Positions 7,340-14,975 of a stretch of DNA of 15,065 nt are shown piece after piece. The notes below the pieces were generated by a model, which ran no database searches, was not told the origin of the DNA, and saw only the letters and a list, made by a program, of their open reading frames with translations. Each line of letters starts with the position of its first letter. Within the stretch, counting starts at the first letter, position 1. The position numbers were made by a program, and so were the translations under genes. Source of the stretch: Candidatus Delongbacteria bacterium (lineage in GTDB: Bacteria > CAIWAD01 > BS150m-G50); the NCBI GenBank assembly GCA_016784425.1, contig JADHUQ010000037.1:1-15065 (forward strand), read 5' to 3'.

Positions 7340-7636
7340 ATGGCCAGAATTTTCGCAGGAATAGAGGTTACTTCTCGACTGAAGGATCAGTTGGATGAAG
7401 TCAGCCGCAGCGAAGAGGTTTATTTTCGGTTCAACGACCCGCGTTACCTGATGCTGGTTGAGAATAATGACCGTCAATTCCTTGGGCGCTGGCTTGAAGA
7501 TCCCGTTTCCCTGGAACTGGTGGACAACATCCACGAAAACATTGCCAGCATTATCAAACTGATACTTCCCCACAACCGCCTGACCCGTGATCACTTCAAG
7601 TTCTTTCTGCTTGAAGAGGAAACTGAGACGCAGTAG
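7340..7636 (+). CDS. Small uncharacterised protein
   Basis: The product is a 98-aa soluble protein with no signal peptide, no membrane segment and no motif I recognise. It is rich in charged residues, with a central FNDPRYL segment, a helical stretch (LVDNIHENIASIIKLILP) and an acidic tail (LLEEETETQ). The ribosome site is weak (ACGGA about 7 bases before the ATG). It lies after a likely terminator, so it probably has its own promoter, but I could not identify one. Its last 46 bases overlap the 3' end of the convergent regulator gene. The codon pattern resembles the neighbours, which supports a real gene, but function is unknown. Confidence 0.6.
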   Translation: MARIFAGIEVTSRLKDQLDEVSRSEEVYFRFNDPRYLMLVENNDRQFLGRWLEDPVSLELVDNIHENIASIIKLILPHNRLTRDHFKFFLLEEETETQ

Positions 7637-8202
7637 TCCCCCCGCCGGTGTCGCAGCAGACCGGACTTCACCAGGGGTTTAACAATCCGATCAAGATCAT
7701 CATCGTATTCACTGAAGATAATAGTGAGCTCTTCCCGATTGTAGCTGCGATCCTCCCGCAGATGACTCAGAAAGAAACGCTGTAACAGCTCCCGATCCCG
7801 CTGCTGTGGTGGGAACCCATTGAACCGGTCATTACCAAAGGCGGCGGCAAAGACAGATTGCCGGAAATCCCGGTCAAACTCCTCCAGCTGCTGGTTGAAT
7901 TGCAATGCCTGTTTAAGCCAGTTGTGCAGTTGCCCCCATTGCTCCCGGCGCAGTGAATAGTAGCGGTAATACTGCTTTTTCATTGAAGTTACCAGTCCGA
8001 CAGCTGCCAACTTGGCCAGATGATGATGAATGGTCGCTGGTCGTCTCTGGAGCAGCTCCGCCAGTTCCTCGAGGCAGGCATCACGCAGGTTGAGGATGCT
8101 GATCAGACGGATTCGAACCGGGCTGGCCAGGACGGTAAAGAACGTGGCCAGCTGTTCTGGTGTGCTATCCGGGCCGGGAGCAACAGGTTTGATTTCGTTC
8201 AT
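7591..8202 (-). CDS. ArsR-family transcriptional regulator with C-terminal DUF2087-like domain
   Basis: The product is a 203-aa likely DNA-binding protein. Residues about 15-90 form an ArsR-type winged helix: LASPVRIRLISIL, then a recognition region RRPATIHHHLAKLAAVGLV, then a wing with several Tyr (KKQYYRYYSL). The classical metal-binding CxC motif of ArsR/SmtB is absent (a single Cys, in DACLEEL), so it probably does not sense metal through that site. A linker of about 40 residues leads to a C-terminal segment (about 135-198: RFFLSHLREDRSYNREEL, then YDDDLDRIVKPLVKSGLLRHRRGDY) that matches the pattern I associate with DUF2087. The start is the ATG at 8202-8200; no clear ribosome site precedes it. 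It is transcribed divergently from miaB across a 216-bp gap that holds a palindrome (8305-8317), a possible operator. The regulated genes are unknown. Confidence 0.82.
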   Translation of the reverse strand: MNEIKPVAPGPDSTPEQLATFFTVLASPVRIRLISILNLRDACLEELAELLQRRPATIHHHLAKLAAVGLVTSMKKQYYRYYSLRREQWGQLHNWLKQALQFNQQLEEFDRDFRQSVFAAAFGNDRFNGFPPQQRDRELLQRFFLSHLREDRSYNREELTIIFSEYDDDLDRIVKPLVKSGLLRHRRGDYCVSVSSSSRKNLK

Positions 8203-8304
8203 GATTGGCTGAAGGGGCTGTGACAGCGCCTGATCTGCCAGATTGCCACGGCGCCCCTTTTTCTCTTTTTATTGCTGTGACTGGAGAGTATTATCCTTCA
8301 AATG

Positions 8305-8317
8305 GTTCTGTCAGAAC
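8305..8317. promoter_or_regulatory. Perfect 13-bp palindrome, candidate operator
   Basis: GTTCTG-T-CAGAAC is a perfect inverted repeat around a central T, in the gap between the divergent ArsR-type gene and miaB. On the minus strand it would lie near the -35 region of a weak candidate promoter whose -10 is TAATAC (plus-strand 8288-8293). Such a position would suit autorepression by the regulator. The binding protein is inference. Confidence 0.35.
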
Positions 8318-8418
8318 TACTTAACCGCCCCTGAGACCTGCCGTTTGCAGCCGGGAAAGCGTTGTCGACCAACAGGCCTTATACAGGTTAGGTTGCCGAC
8401 AACAGGAATTCAACATTA

Positions 8419-9759
8419 ATGCGGAACGAGATGCCTGTCCTGAATAAGCCCCGTGTCTATCTGGAAACTTATGGCTGTCAGATGAACTTCGCTGACAGCG
8501 AGCTGGTCGCTGCCATTCTTGAGGAGAACCTTGCAGAGATGACCAGCGATATCGCAAAGGCTGATGTCATCCTGGTCAACACCTGTGCCATTCGCGAACA
8601 CGCTTCCCAGCGGGTAATGCAACAACTGCACCGTTATCAGCAGCAGAAGCTTCAGCGGCCAGAGGTAGTGATTGGAGTGCTCGGTTGCATGTCGAGCCAC
8701 CTCAAAGAGGAGATAAGTCAGGAGCGTCCCTGGGTCGATCTGGTGGTCGGTCCTGACTCCTACCGGCAATTGCCGCAACTGATCACTGCACGTCGAGCAG
8801 AGCTACCGACCAGCGTCGTGACCGGACTCGACCGTTACGAAACCTATGAGCAGATCTTTCCGCGGCGGGATGCCGGTGTCAATGCCTGGGTGACAATCAC
8901 CAGGGGTTGTGATAACTTCTGCAGTTATTGTGTGGTTCCTTTCGCCCGGGGGCGTGAACGTTCACGACCACTGTCAGCTATCCAGGCGGAAATGGAGCAG
9001 GTTGTGCGGGAGGGTTTCCGGGAGGTGACACTGCTGGGGCAGAATGTCAACTCCTGGCGGGAAGGGGACAATCGCTTTCCGGAGTTGCTGGAGGCGGTCA
9101 CCCAGGTTGCCGGGATTGAACGGATCCGGTTTATCTCGCCACATCCCCGTGATTTTTCCCAGCGATTACTGGAAGTAATACGGGACATTCCGCAGGTTAT
9201 GAACCATATTCATTTGCCCCTTCAATCAGGCAGTGATCCGGTACTGGAACGGATGAACAGAGGGTACACCGCCAGCGGTTTTATCGAGCTGGCACAACGG
9301 GCGCGTGCTACCGTTTCGGAGCTCGCCATCAGCACCGATATCATTGTCGGTTTCTGTGGGGAGAGTGAGGCGGATTTCGAGGCGACTCTGGCGCTGGTTC
9401 GCGAGGTTGAATTCGATTCCGCTTTTACTTTCAAGTATTCGGAGCGATCCGGCACTATTGCCGCTCGCGAATATGAGGATGATGTGCCGGCGGTGATCAA
9501 GGGAGCACGGTTGGATCAGCTGATGGAACTGCAGAACGGAATAACCCGCCGCCGTAACAGCGCCTGTATCGGCAGGGAATTTGCGGTTATGGCTGAGGGA
9601 CCCAGTCGTAAGCTGGCGACTGAGTGGATGGGGCGTACCGGATGCAACCGTATCGTGGTTTTCCCATTCCAGGCCGGCCTGCTCCCGGGGAGAGTGCTGC
9701 CAGTAAGGATCGAGGAACTCTCCGGTTTTACACTGAGAGGAAATGTGACACAAAAATAA
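8419..9759 (+). CDS. miaB: MiaB, tRNA-2-methylthio-N6-dimethylallyladenosine synthase
   Basis: MiaB is a radical-SAM methylthiotransferase that adds a methylthio group to i6A37 of tRNAs reading codons that begin with U. This 446-aa protein has the three expected parts. The N-terminal UPF0004 domain carries C20 (ETYGCQMN), C56 (VNTCAIREHA) and C90 (LGCM), which hold the auxiliary 4Fe-4S cluster. The radical-SAM core has the CxxxCxxC motif C164-C168-C171, followed by VPFARGRERSR. A C-terminal TRAM-like domain spans about 375-440. TYGCQMN and the PFARGRERSR stretch favour MiaB over RimO or MtaB. The length is normal and no key residue is missing. The start ATG 8419 has AGGA about 10 bases upstream; ATG 8431 is an alternative. 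It leads the downstream gene set, 12 bases before lapA. Confidence 0.95.
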   Translation: MRNEMPVLNKPRVYLETYGCQMNFADSELVAAILEENLAEMTSDIAKADVILVNTCAIREHASQRVMQQLHRYQQQKLQRPEVVIGVLGCMSSHLKEEISQERPWVDLVVGPDSYRQLPQLITARRAELPTSVVTGLDRYETYEQIFPRRDAGVNAWVTITRGCDNFCSYCVVPFARGRERSRPLSAIQAEMEQVVREGFREVTLLGQNVNSWREGDNRFPELLEAVTQVAGIERIRFISPHPRDFSQRLLEVIRDIPQVMNHIHLPLQSGSDPVLERMNRGYTASGFIELAQRARATVSELAISTDIIVGFCGESEADFEATLALVREVEFDSAFTFKYSERSGTIAAREYEDDVPAVIKGARLDQLMELQNGITRRRNSACIGREFAVMAEGPSRKLATEWMGRTGCNRIVVFPFQAGLLPGRVLPVRIEELSGFTLRGNVTQK

Positions 9760-9771
9760 CCGGGAGGTAGT

Positions 9772-10101
9772 ATGTGGACTTTACGTTGGATCCTCTTTAT
9801 TGTCCTGCTGTTTCTTGTACTGGGATTTGCCATTCTCAACAGCGGGCAGATTGTCAACCTTAACCTCTTCTGGAGCAAATATGAAAGCATCTCCCTGGTG
9901 CTGGCGCTCTTCGCTTCTTTCATGCTGGGAGTGGTGTTCTGGTTCCTGGTGACCGTGTTGCAACATCTGACTCTGCGCAAGGATAATCGTGTTCTGCGTC
10001 ACCGGGTACAGAGCCTGCGGGAGGAGTTACGCGACCTGCGTAATGCCAGTTTCAGCGATACTGAACCAACCGATAACAAGCAGCTTCAGGAGACGCCATG
10101 A
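9772..10101 (+). CDS. lapA: LapA-like inner-membrane protein (lipopolysaccharide assembly protein A domain)
   Basis: This 109-aa protein has two hydrophobic segments (about 4-23 and 41-64) flanking a short loop containing ILNSGQIVNLNLFW, typical of the LapA/DUF1049 family. A charged coiled-coil-like cytoplasmic tail follows (RHRVQSLREELRDLRN). E. coli LapA is about 102 aa and is encoded next to lapB, as here. In E. coli the LapA/LapB pair acts in LPS assembly and in controlling LpxC turnover; the same role is inferred here. A strong ribosome site (GGGAGG, 9762-9767) precedes the ATG. The 3' end overlaps lapB by 4 bases (ATGA). Confidence 0.85.
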   Translation: MWTLRWILFIVLLFLVLGFAILNSGQIVNLNLFWSKYESISLVLALFASFMLGVVFWFLVTVLQHLTLRKDNRVLRHRVQSLREELRDLRNASFSDTEPTDNKQLQETP

Positions 10102-11264
10102 CAGTGCTGTACTTTCTGATTCCGCTACTGATTCTTGCGTTGATCGTGTTGTATCACGCTTTTGATCGCAGCGAGAAACTGGAGGAGGAGTCCGCCTCTT
10201 ACCTGACCGGTCTGCGTCTGATGGTCCGTGGTGAGCGGCAACGAGCTATCCACGCCTTTCAGGAGGAAATCACCCGTGATACCGAAAACATCGACGCTTA
10301 TATCAAATTGGGAACCCTTTACCGGGAATGTGGTGAAGCGGGTCGCGCCAGTCGGATTCACAACGAACTGACCTTGCGGCGCGAATTGACCCGTGGCCAG
10401 CAACTGGAAATCTGGGAGGAACTGGCACAGGATTATCTCGCACAGGGTGATACCGATTCAGCACTCAACTGGCTGCGACGCCTGCTAGCGGAGGATCGCC
10501 ATAACAACGAAGCCCGTCGACGTTACCTGCATCTGCTGGAGGTACGTGGTCAGTGGGGGGAAGCGTTTGAGGTGTTGAAGAAAATGGCCGAGATTGAAGG
10601 GGTAAGCCACGACTCCCATCTGGCACTGATCCGTACTGAGGAAGCACGCCGGCATTTCGCCTCCGGCGAGGGGAAAAAGGGTCGGGTGCTCTGTAAAGAG
10701 GCTATCAAGCTGGATAAATGTTGCACCCCGGCCTACCTCCTGATCGGGCAGTCATATGTCGAAGAGAATCGTTCCGCTGAAGGGGTAGAGTTCTGGGAGC
10801 GACTTACCAATGAAGTACCTCAGGATGCCCACCTGGTTCTGGAAGATCTGGAGCTGGAGCTTTTCAAGACCGGCAATTTCAGCAAAGTGGAGACCATTTA
10901 CCGTAACCTCATCGAGCTGGCACCCAATCAGTCAGCTCCCTACCTGGCCCTGGGACGTTTTCACGAGAAGAAGGGGGAGTTCCAGCACGCGATTGATATC
11001 TGCCGGGCCGGTCTGGCGAAAACTGATAACAATATCTGGCTGGTACGTCTGGAGTTGCGACTGCTGGGACGACTGGGACAAACCGAGCAGATCCTGACCC
11101 GTACCCAGGAGGTTATCGAGAGTCTCTTCTCCACCAGTCGGGTTTTCAGTTGTGAGAGCTGCAAGGCTGAATCAGAGTTGCCACTCTGGTACTGTCCGCG
11201 TTGTCACACCTGGTCCAGTTACCAGACCAGCACACCACCGATGGCGACGGCATCCCGCGGGTGA
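10098..11264 (+). CDS. lapB: LapB/YciM-like TPR protein with C-terminal rubredoxin-type metal site
   Basis: This 388-aa protein, nearly the length of E. coli LapB (389 aa), has the LapB layout. It has one N-terminal membrane anchor (about 3-20), a run of TPR helices over about 35-340 (for example YLTGLRLMVRGERQRAIHAF and APYLALGRFHEKKGEFQHAI), and a C-terminal pair of CxxC motifs (C352-C355 and C366-C369, CESC and CPRC) as in the rubredoxin-like domain. In E. coli, LapB links LPS levels to FtsH-mediated degradation of LpxC and scaffolds LPS assembly. Adjacency to lapA strengthens the call. The start overlaps lapA (ATGA) and the stop overlaps the next gene (GTGA), suggesting coupled translation. 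After the metal site the tail is short and Ser/Thr-rich. Confidence 0.88.
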   Translation: MTVLYFLIPLLILALIVLYHAFDRSEKLEEESASYLTGLRLMVRGERQRAIHAFQEEITRDTENIDAYIKLGTLYRECGEAGRASRIHNELTLRRELTRGQQLEIWEELAQDYLAQGDTDSALNWLRRLLAEDRHNNEARRRYLHLLEVRGQWGEAFEVLKKMAEIEGVSHDSHLALIRTEEARRHFASGEGKKGRVLCKEAIKLDKCCTPAYLLIGQSYVEENRSAEGVEFWERLTNEVPQDAHLVLEDLELELFKTGNFSKVETIYRNLIELAPNQSAPYLALGRFHEKKGEFQHAIDICRAGLAKTDNNIWLVRLELRLLGRLGQTEQILTRTQEVIESLFSTSRVFSCESCKAESELPLWYCPRCHTWSSYQTSTPPMATASRG

Positions 11265-11785
11265 TTCCACCACTGCGTGCCGTGGTGTTGACACTGCTTT
11301 TCCTGTCACTTCTGACTACAGGGGCTCCCGCTGTTTCGCCGGAGCTGCTGAATGCCCGGGCAGCTACCAATGCTGACTCCGCCCTCGTATTGTATCACAT
11401 AATCCTTACCCGCGACGGTAGCACCGGAGAAGGTGCGGAAGCTCTGGCGCGAATGCTGGATTATTTCTGCTTTACCCGGCAGAGCGATTCCCTGACTTAC
11501 TACCGGGGACTTTACAGAGCCGGAGAGTTCAGTTGCCCCGGGCTGGATCAGGAGGGTGATTGCTGGCGGGTACAACTGGGTGCTTTTGCCGAACGTGATA
11601 ACGCTTTTCGCCTGGCCAACAGCTTGCGGGAGCAACTTGTGGAGGTTGAGGTCCTCTCGCAGGAGAGACGCTATCTGGTAGTCAGCCGTTGCTTCCCACA
11701 TAAGAAGGAAGCCCGCACCGCTGCCCGCCAGTGGCGAAAGGAAAATATTATCGACGACTACCTGTTGCGAAAATTCATCCCCTGA
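11261..11785 (+). CDS. Exported or membrane-anchored SPOR-domain protein
   Basis: The 174-aa product is counted from GTG 11261, whose GTGA overlaps the lapB stop. Upstream in-frame codons back to 11201 would put a hydrophilic extension before the signal sequence and are unlikely. Residues about 5-25 (LRAVVLTLLFLSLLTTGAPA) form a signal peptide or anchor. A helical middle region follows, then a SPOR domain (about 100-174) beginning CWRVQLGAFAERDNAFRLANSL and ending DDYLLRKFIP. SPOR domains bind denuded glycan strands in peptidoglycan, often at the division site, so a periplasmic cell-wall role is inferred. The exact partner is unknown. Confidence 0.8.
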   Translation: MIPPLRAVVLTLLFLSLLTTGAPAVSPELLNARAATNADSALVLYHIILTRDGSTGEGAEALARMLDYFCFTRQSDSLTYYRGLYRAGEFSCPGLDQEGDCWRVQLGAFAERDNAFRLANSLREQLVEVEVLSQERRYLVVSRCFPHKKEARTAARQWRKENIIDDYLLRKFIP

Positions 11786-11806
11786 CGGATGACGGACCGT
11801 TTTAAC

Positions 11807-11811
11807 GGGAG
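11807..11811 (+). promoter_or_regulatory. Ribosome binding site bearing on the mutS start
   Basis: GGGAG lies 5 bases before TTG 11817. It abuts and overlaps the in-frame GTG at 11811, so it cannot serve that codon. ATG 11844, with AGGA at 11836-11839, is a second possible start. Confidence 0.45.
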
Positions 11812-11816
11812 TGAGC

Positions 11817-14462
11817 TTGAGCCGAGCAAAGAACCAGGATACAATGACCCCGATGGTACGGCAGTACCTGGAGATCAAACGGGAAAACCAGGACGCAATC
11901 CTGTTCTACCGGATGGGGGATTTTTACGAGATGTTCTTTGAGGACGCCCTCACCGGCAGCGAGGTACTGGGCATCACCCTGACCCGGCGCGGCCAGCATA
12001 AAGCAGAAGATATCCCGTTGGCCGGTTTTCCCTATCATGCGCTGGAAGTTTACCTGCACAAGATGTTGCAGGCCGGCTACAAGGTGGCGGTCTGTGAGCA
12101 GGTCGAAGATCCGGCGCTGGCCAAAGGGGTAGTGAAACGGGAGGTAGTCGAGGTATTCACCCGCGGTACTGATCTTTCCAATTCCGCCCTGCTGCAAACC
12201 GCTAACAACTATATCGTCTCGCTGTATCACAAAGGTGATCTCTGGTCAGCGGCCTGGATGGATGTCACCACTGGTGAGTTTGTCGCCGCTGAACTGCCGG
12301 AGCAGTCGCTGCTGGTCAAACTGAGTGCCCTGTCACCGGTAGAGTATGTCATCTGCCATGGGCAGGAAAAACGCTTCCAACAGCTGCTGCCCGCTTCTCC
12401 GATCCCCCTGGCCCGACTGGAAAGCTGGTTCTTTGAGCACCAGTTTGCCCGCAACCTCCTGCTGGATCATTTTGCTGTGCGCAGTCTCAAAGGTTTTGGT
12501 CTGGAGGAAAAGCTGACGGCGATAATCGCCGCCGGTGCCGTCCTGCACTATGTGCGGGACAATTTGAAACGCCCCCCCCGCCAGGTGCAGGCTCTGAGCT
12601 GCTGGGAACCCACCGACTATCTCAAACTCGATCCCACTTCCCGCCGCAACCTGGAGCTGGTGGAGCCGTTATCAGGTGGCGACAGGCGGCAGACTCTGTT
12701 TGCAGTAATGGACAGGACCCTGACCCCGATGGGCCGGCGCCTCCTGCATCGGCGTCTGCAGGAACCGTTGTTGAATATAAGTGCAATTGAACAGCGACTG
12801 GATTATGTCGAAACGGCACTGACCGCACCGGCGGTACGGGGGGCTATTCGTAACCTGCTGCGCAATGTGATCGACCTGGAACATCTCACCACCAAGATCT
12901 CCTCCATCCGGGCGAATGCGCGGGACCTGACCGCACTGGCCACCATGCTCGAAGTGATCCCGGAACTGCAGGAACAGACACTGCAATTTGATCTGCCCGC
13001 CTGGCAGGAAATGGCCGCGACGCTTGACCCACTGCCGGAGCTGCGCGAGCGGATCCGTGCCACGTTGCTTGATGATCCTCCCGCTGGTGTCAGGGAGGGG
13101 GGAATGGTCCGCTCAGGATTTCACCCCCGGCTGGATGAGCTGCACGGTCTGGCCAGTTCCGGCAAAACCTGGCTGGATGAATTCGCCTCCCGGGAGCGGG
13201 AAACCACCGGTATCAGCAGCCTCAAAGTGAAAAGCAATAAGGTATTCGGCTACTATATCGAAGTGAGCAATCCCAATCTGGAGCGGGTACCCGCAAACTA
13301 TATCCGTAAACAGACACTGGTCAATGCAGAGCGTTTTATCACCCCTGAGCTCAAGGAGTATGAGGAGAGAATCTATTCGGCACGGGATGAGATCGAATCG
13401 CTCGAATACGAGATCTTCCAGCAACTGCTGCAGAACGTGCAACAGGAGATCGCGCCGATCCAGAGCAATGCCGCCCTGCTGGCCCGGATCGACCTGCATA
13501 CCGCCCTGGCGGTACTGGCGGAGGAAAACCGCTACCATCGTCCCCACCTGGGTGAGGACGGGGAGCTGTCGATCAAAGAGGGACGCCACCCGGTGGTGGA
13601 AAAACTGCTCCCGGTCGGTGACCAGTTTGTACCCAATGATGTCGAACTGGAGAACAATCATCGCCAGATCCTGCTGATCACCGGTCCCAACATGGCGGGG
13701 AAATCGACCTACCTGCGGATGGTGGGTCTGATCGTACTTATGGGGCAGATGGGGTCCTTTGTCCCGGCTGCACAGGTACACCTCGGCCTGGTTGACCGGA
13801 TCTTCACCCGGGTCGGTGCCAGCGACAACCTGGCCCGGGGGGAATCGACCTTCCTGGTGGAGATGAATGAAGCAGCCAACATCCTCAACAACGCTACCAG
13901 CCGCAGCCTGATCCTCCTGGATGAGATCGGCCGCGGCACCTCTACTTTTGATGGTCTCTCACTGGCCTGGGCGATCACCGAGTATCTGCACAACCAGGAA
14001 AAAGTGCGCGCCAACACCCTGTTTGCAACCCATTATCACGAACTGGTCGATCTGGAACAGACGCTGCCCCGTCTGCGCAATGTCAATATCCAGGTCAAGG
14101 AGTACGGCGGCAAACTGGTGTTTCTGCGTAAAATCGTACCGGGTGGTTGCAGTCACAGCTATGGGATCGATGTCGCCCGCATGGCGGGAATACCACAAAC
14201 GGTTATTGAACGGGCACGGGAGGTTTTACGGACGCTGGAGCAGACTCAACTCACCAGTGACGCCCAACCCCGGCTGGCAGTACACCACCCGCCGGCAACC
14301 CCGGAGATAGCGGAGGTGCAGCCTCAACTGTTTGAGGAGGAGGAGCAGACCCTGCTGGATGAGGTACTGCAACAGAAGCTTGACCGGATGACCCCGCTGG
14401 AGGGGATGCTGTTTCTTGATCGCCTGCAGCGGAAAATCCGGCGTCAGAGGAAACGACAATGA
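11817..14462 (+). CDS. mutS: DNA mismatch repair protein MutS
   Basis: MutS recognises mispaired and unpaired bases and starts mismatch repair with MutL. The protein is 881 aa from TTG 11817. The mismatch-reading Phe-X-Glu is present as FYRMGDFYE, with F36 and E38 falling at the same numbers as in E. coli when this start is used; ATG 11844 would make the protein 9 residues shorter. The ATPase has Walker A GPNMAGKST (623-631, K629), Walker B LILLDEIG (D702-E703) and the GRGTSTFDG segment, followed by ATHYHEL. Connector, lever and clamp regions fill the middle at normal length. Near the C-terminus QPQLF (835-839) fits a sliding-clamp binding motif, followed by a helical tetramerisation-like tail. 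No key residue is missing. It starts 31 bases after the SPOR gene and overlaps the phosphatase by 4 bases. Confidence 0.97.
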   Translation: MSRAKNQDTMTPMVRQYLEIKRENQDAILFYRMGDFYEMFFEDALTGSEVLGITLTRRGQHKAEDIPLAGFPYHALEVYLHKMLQAGYKVAVCEQVEDPALAKGVVKREVVEVFTRGTDLSNSALLQTANNYIVSLYHKGDLWSAAWMDVTTGEFVAAELPEQSLLVKLSALSPVEYVICHGQEKRFQQLLPASPIPLARLESWFFEHQFARNLLLDHFAVRSLKGFGLEEKLTAIIAAGAVLHYVRDNLKRPPRQVQALSCWEPTDYLKLDPTSRRNLELVEPLSGGDRRQTLFAVMDRTLTPMGRRLLHRRLQEPLLNISAIEQRLDYVETALTAPAVRGAIRNLLRNVIDLEHLTTKISSIRANARDLTALATMLEVIPELQEQTLQFDLPAWQEMAATLDPLPELRERIRATLLDDPPAGVREGGMVRSGFHPRLDELHGLASSGKTWLDEFASRERETTGISSLKVKSNKVFGYYIEVSNPNLERVPANYIRKQTLVNAERFITPELKEYEERIYSARDEIESLEYEIFQQLLQNVQQEIAPIQSNAALLARIDLHTALAVLAEENRYHRPHLGEDGELSIKEGRHPVVEKLLPVGDQFVPNDVELENNHRQILLITGPNMAGKSTYLRMVGLIVLMGQMGSFVPAAQVHLGLVDRIFTRVGASDNLARGESTFLVEMNEAANILNNATSRSLILLDEIGRGTSTFDGLSLAWAITEYLHNQEKVRANTLFATHYHELVDLEQTLPRLRNVNIQVKEYGGKLVFLRKIVPGGCSHSYGIDVARMAGIPQTVIERAREVLRTLEQTQLTSDAQPRLAVHHPPATPEIAEVQPQLFEEEEQTLLDEVLQQKLDRMTPLEGMLFLDRLQRKIRRQRKRQ

Positions 14463-14944
14463 CCCGGTTAGTGCTGTTCGTCTGTTCCGGTAACATCTGC
14501 CGCAGTCCGATGGCGGAACTGCTTTTCCGGCAGCTGCTGCTGGAGCATGGTGTCGAGTGGATCAAAACCGGGTCCTGCGGAACGCTCGGTATCAGCGGTG
14601 CTCCCATCAGTGACAACAACCTGGTTGTACTGGTCGAACAGGGTCTCCAACCGGCAGCTCACCGGTCCACCGCCCTGCAGTTTCACCACCTCTACCGCGC
14701 CGATCTGATTATTGTCATGGAACCGTTGCACCGGGATATGATCGCTGAAGAGGCGGGTGATGATCCTGAAATCATGCAACGGGTACTGGCCCTCACCGAG
14801 TTTCATCCTGATCCCCGGCAGCGCAACGGTGCCGGTATCTACGATTTTGTCGCCTCTGAGGTAGAAACCTATCGCGAGATGGTGGAGGAATTCCATATGC
14901 GGTTACAGGGGCTGCTGGAATACTGCCTGCGGCTCTGGAGATAG
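14459..14944 (+). CDS. Low-molecular-weight protein tyrosine phosphatase family protein
   Basis: This is a 161-aa single-domain cytoplasmic enzyme. The P-loop C9-S-G-N-I-C-R15-S at the N-terminus is the CX5R catalytic signature with nucleophile C9. The usual general-acid motif DP aligns with D129-F130 (IYDF before SEVETY), so the acid is kept but the following Pro is Phe. By family it could dephosphorylate phosphotyrosine, or phosphoarginine in YwlE-like members, or act as an ArsC-type reductase. The sequence does not decide the substrate, and no bacterial tyrosine kinase or exopolysaccharide gene is visible nearby. Its ATG overlaps the mutS stop (ATGA), so it is probably translated with mutS. 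Confidence 0.88.
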   Translation: MTRLVLFVCSGNICRSPMAELLFRQLLLEHGVEWIKTGSCGTLGISGAPISDNNLVVLVEQGLQPAAHRSTALQFHHLYRADLIIVMEPLHRDMIAEEAGDDPEIMQRVLALTEFHPDPRQRNGAGIYDFVASEVETYREMVEEFHMRLQGLLEYCLRLWR

Positions 14945-14948
14945 AGTC

Positions 14949-14954
14949 TATAAT
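14949..14954 (+). promoter_or_regulatory. Consensus -10 box before the last gene
   Basis: TATAAT is a perfect -10 hexamer, 5 bases after the phosphatase stop and 21 bases before the next ATG. No matching -35 is seen 16-18 bases upstream, and a start here would leave a very short leader. It may add local transcription or be chance. Confidence 0.3.
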
Positions 14955-14975
14955 TTACTATTGATTGAGGTCATA

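Noticed and set aside
8020..8223. Plus-strand frames opposite the start of the ArsR-type gene
   Set aside because: They lack ribosome sites and lie opposite the conserved winged-helix region, so they are shadows.
8305..8317. LexA/SOS box reading of the GTTC-N5-GAAC palindrome
   Set aside because: The spacing and half-sites do not fit the LexA motifs I know (for example GAAC-N4-GTTC), and the flanking genes are not SOS genes.
8362..8385. Sigma-70 promoter for miaB (TTGTCG with TATACA)
   Set aside because: The spacer is only 12 bases and neither hexamer is a good match.
14945..14975. Terminator after the phosphatase gene
   Set aside because: The short gap has no hairpin with a T-run; the last gene may be co-transcribed.
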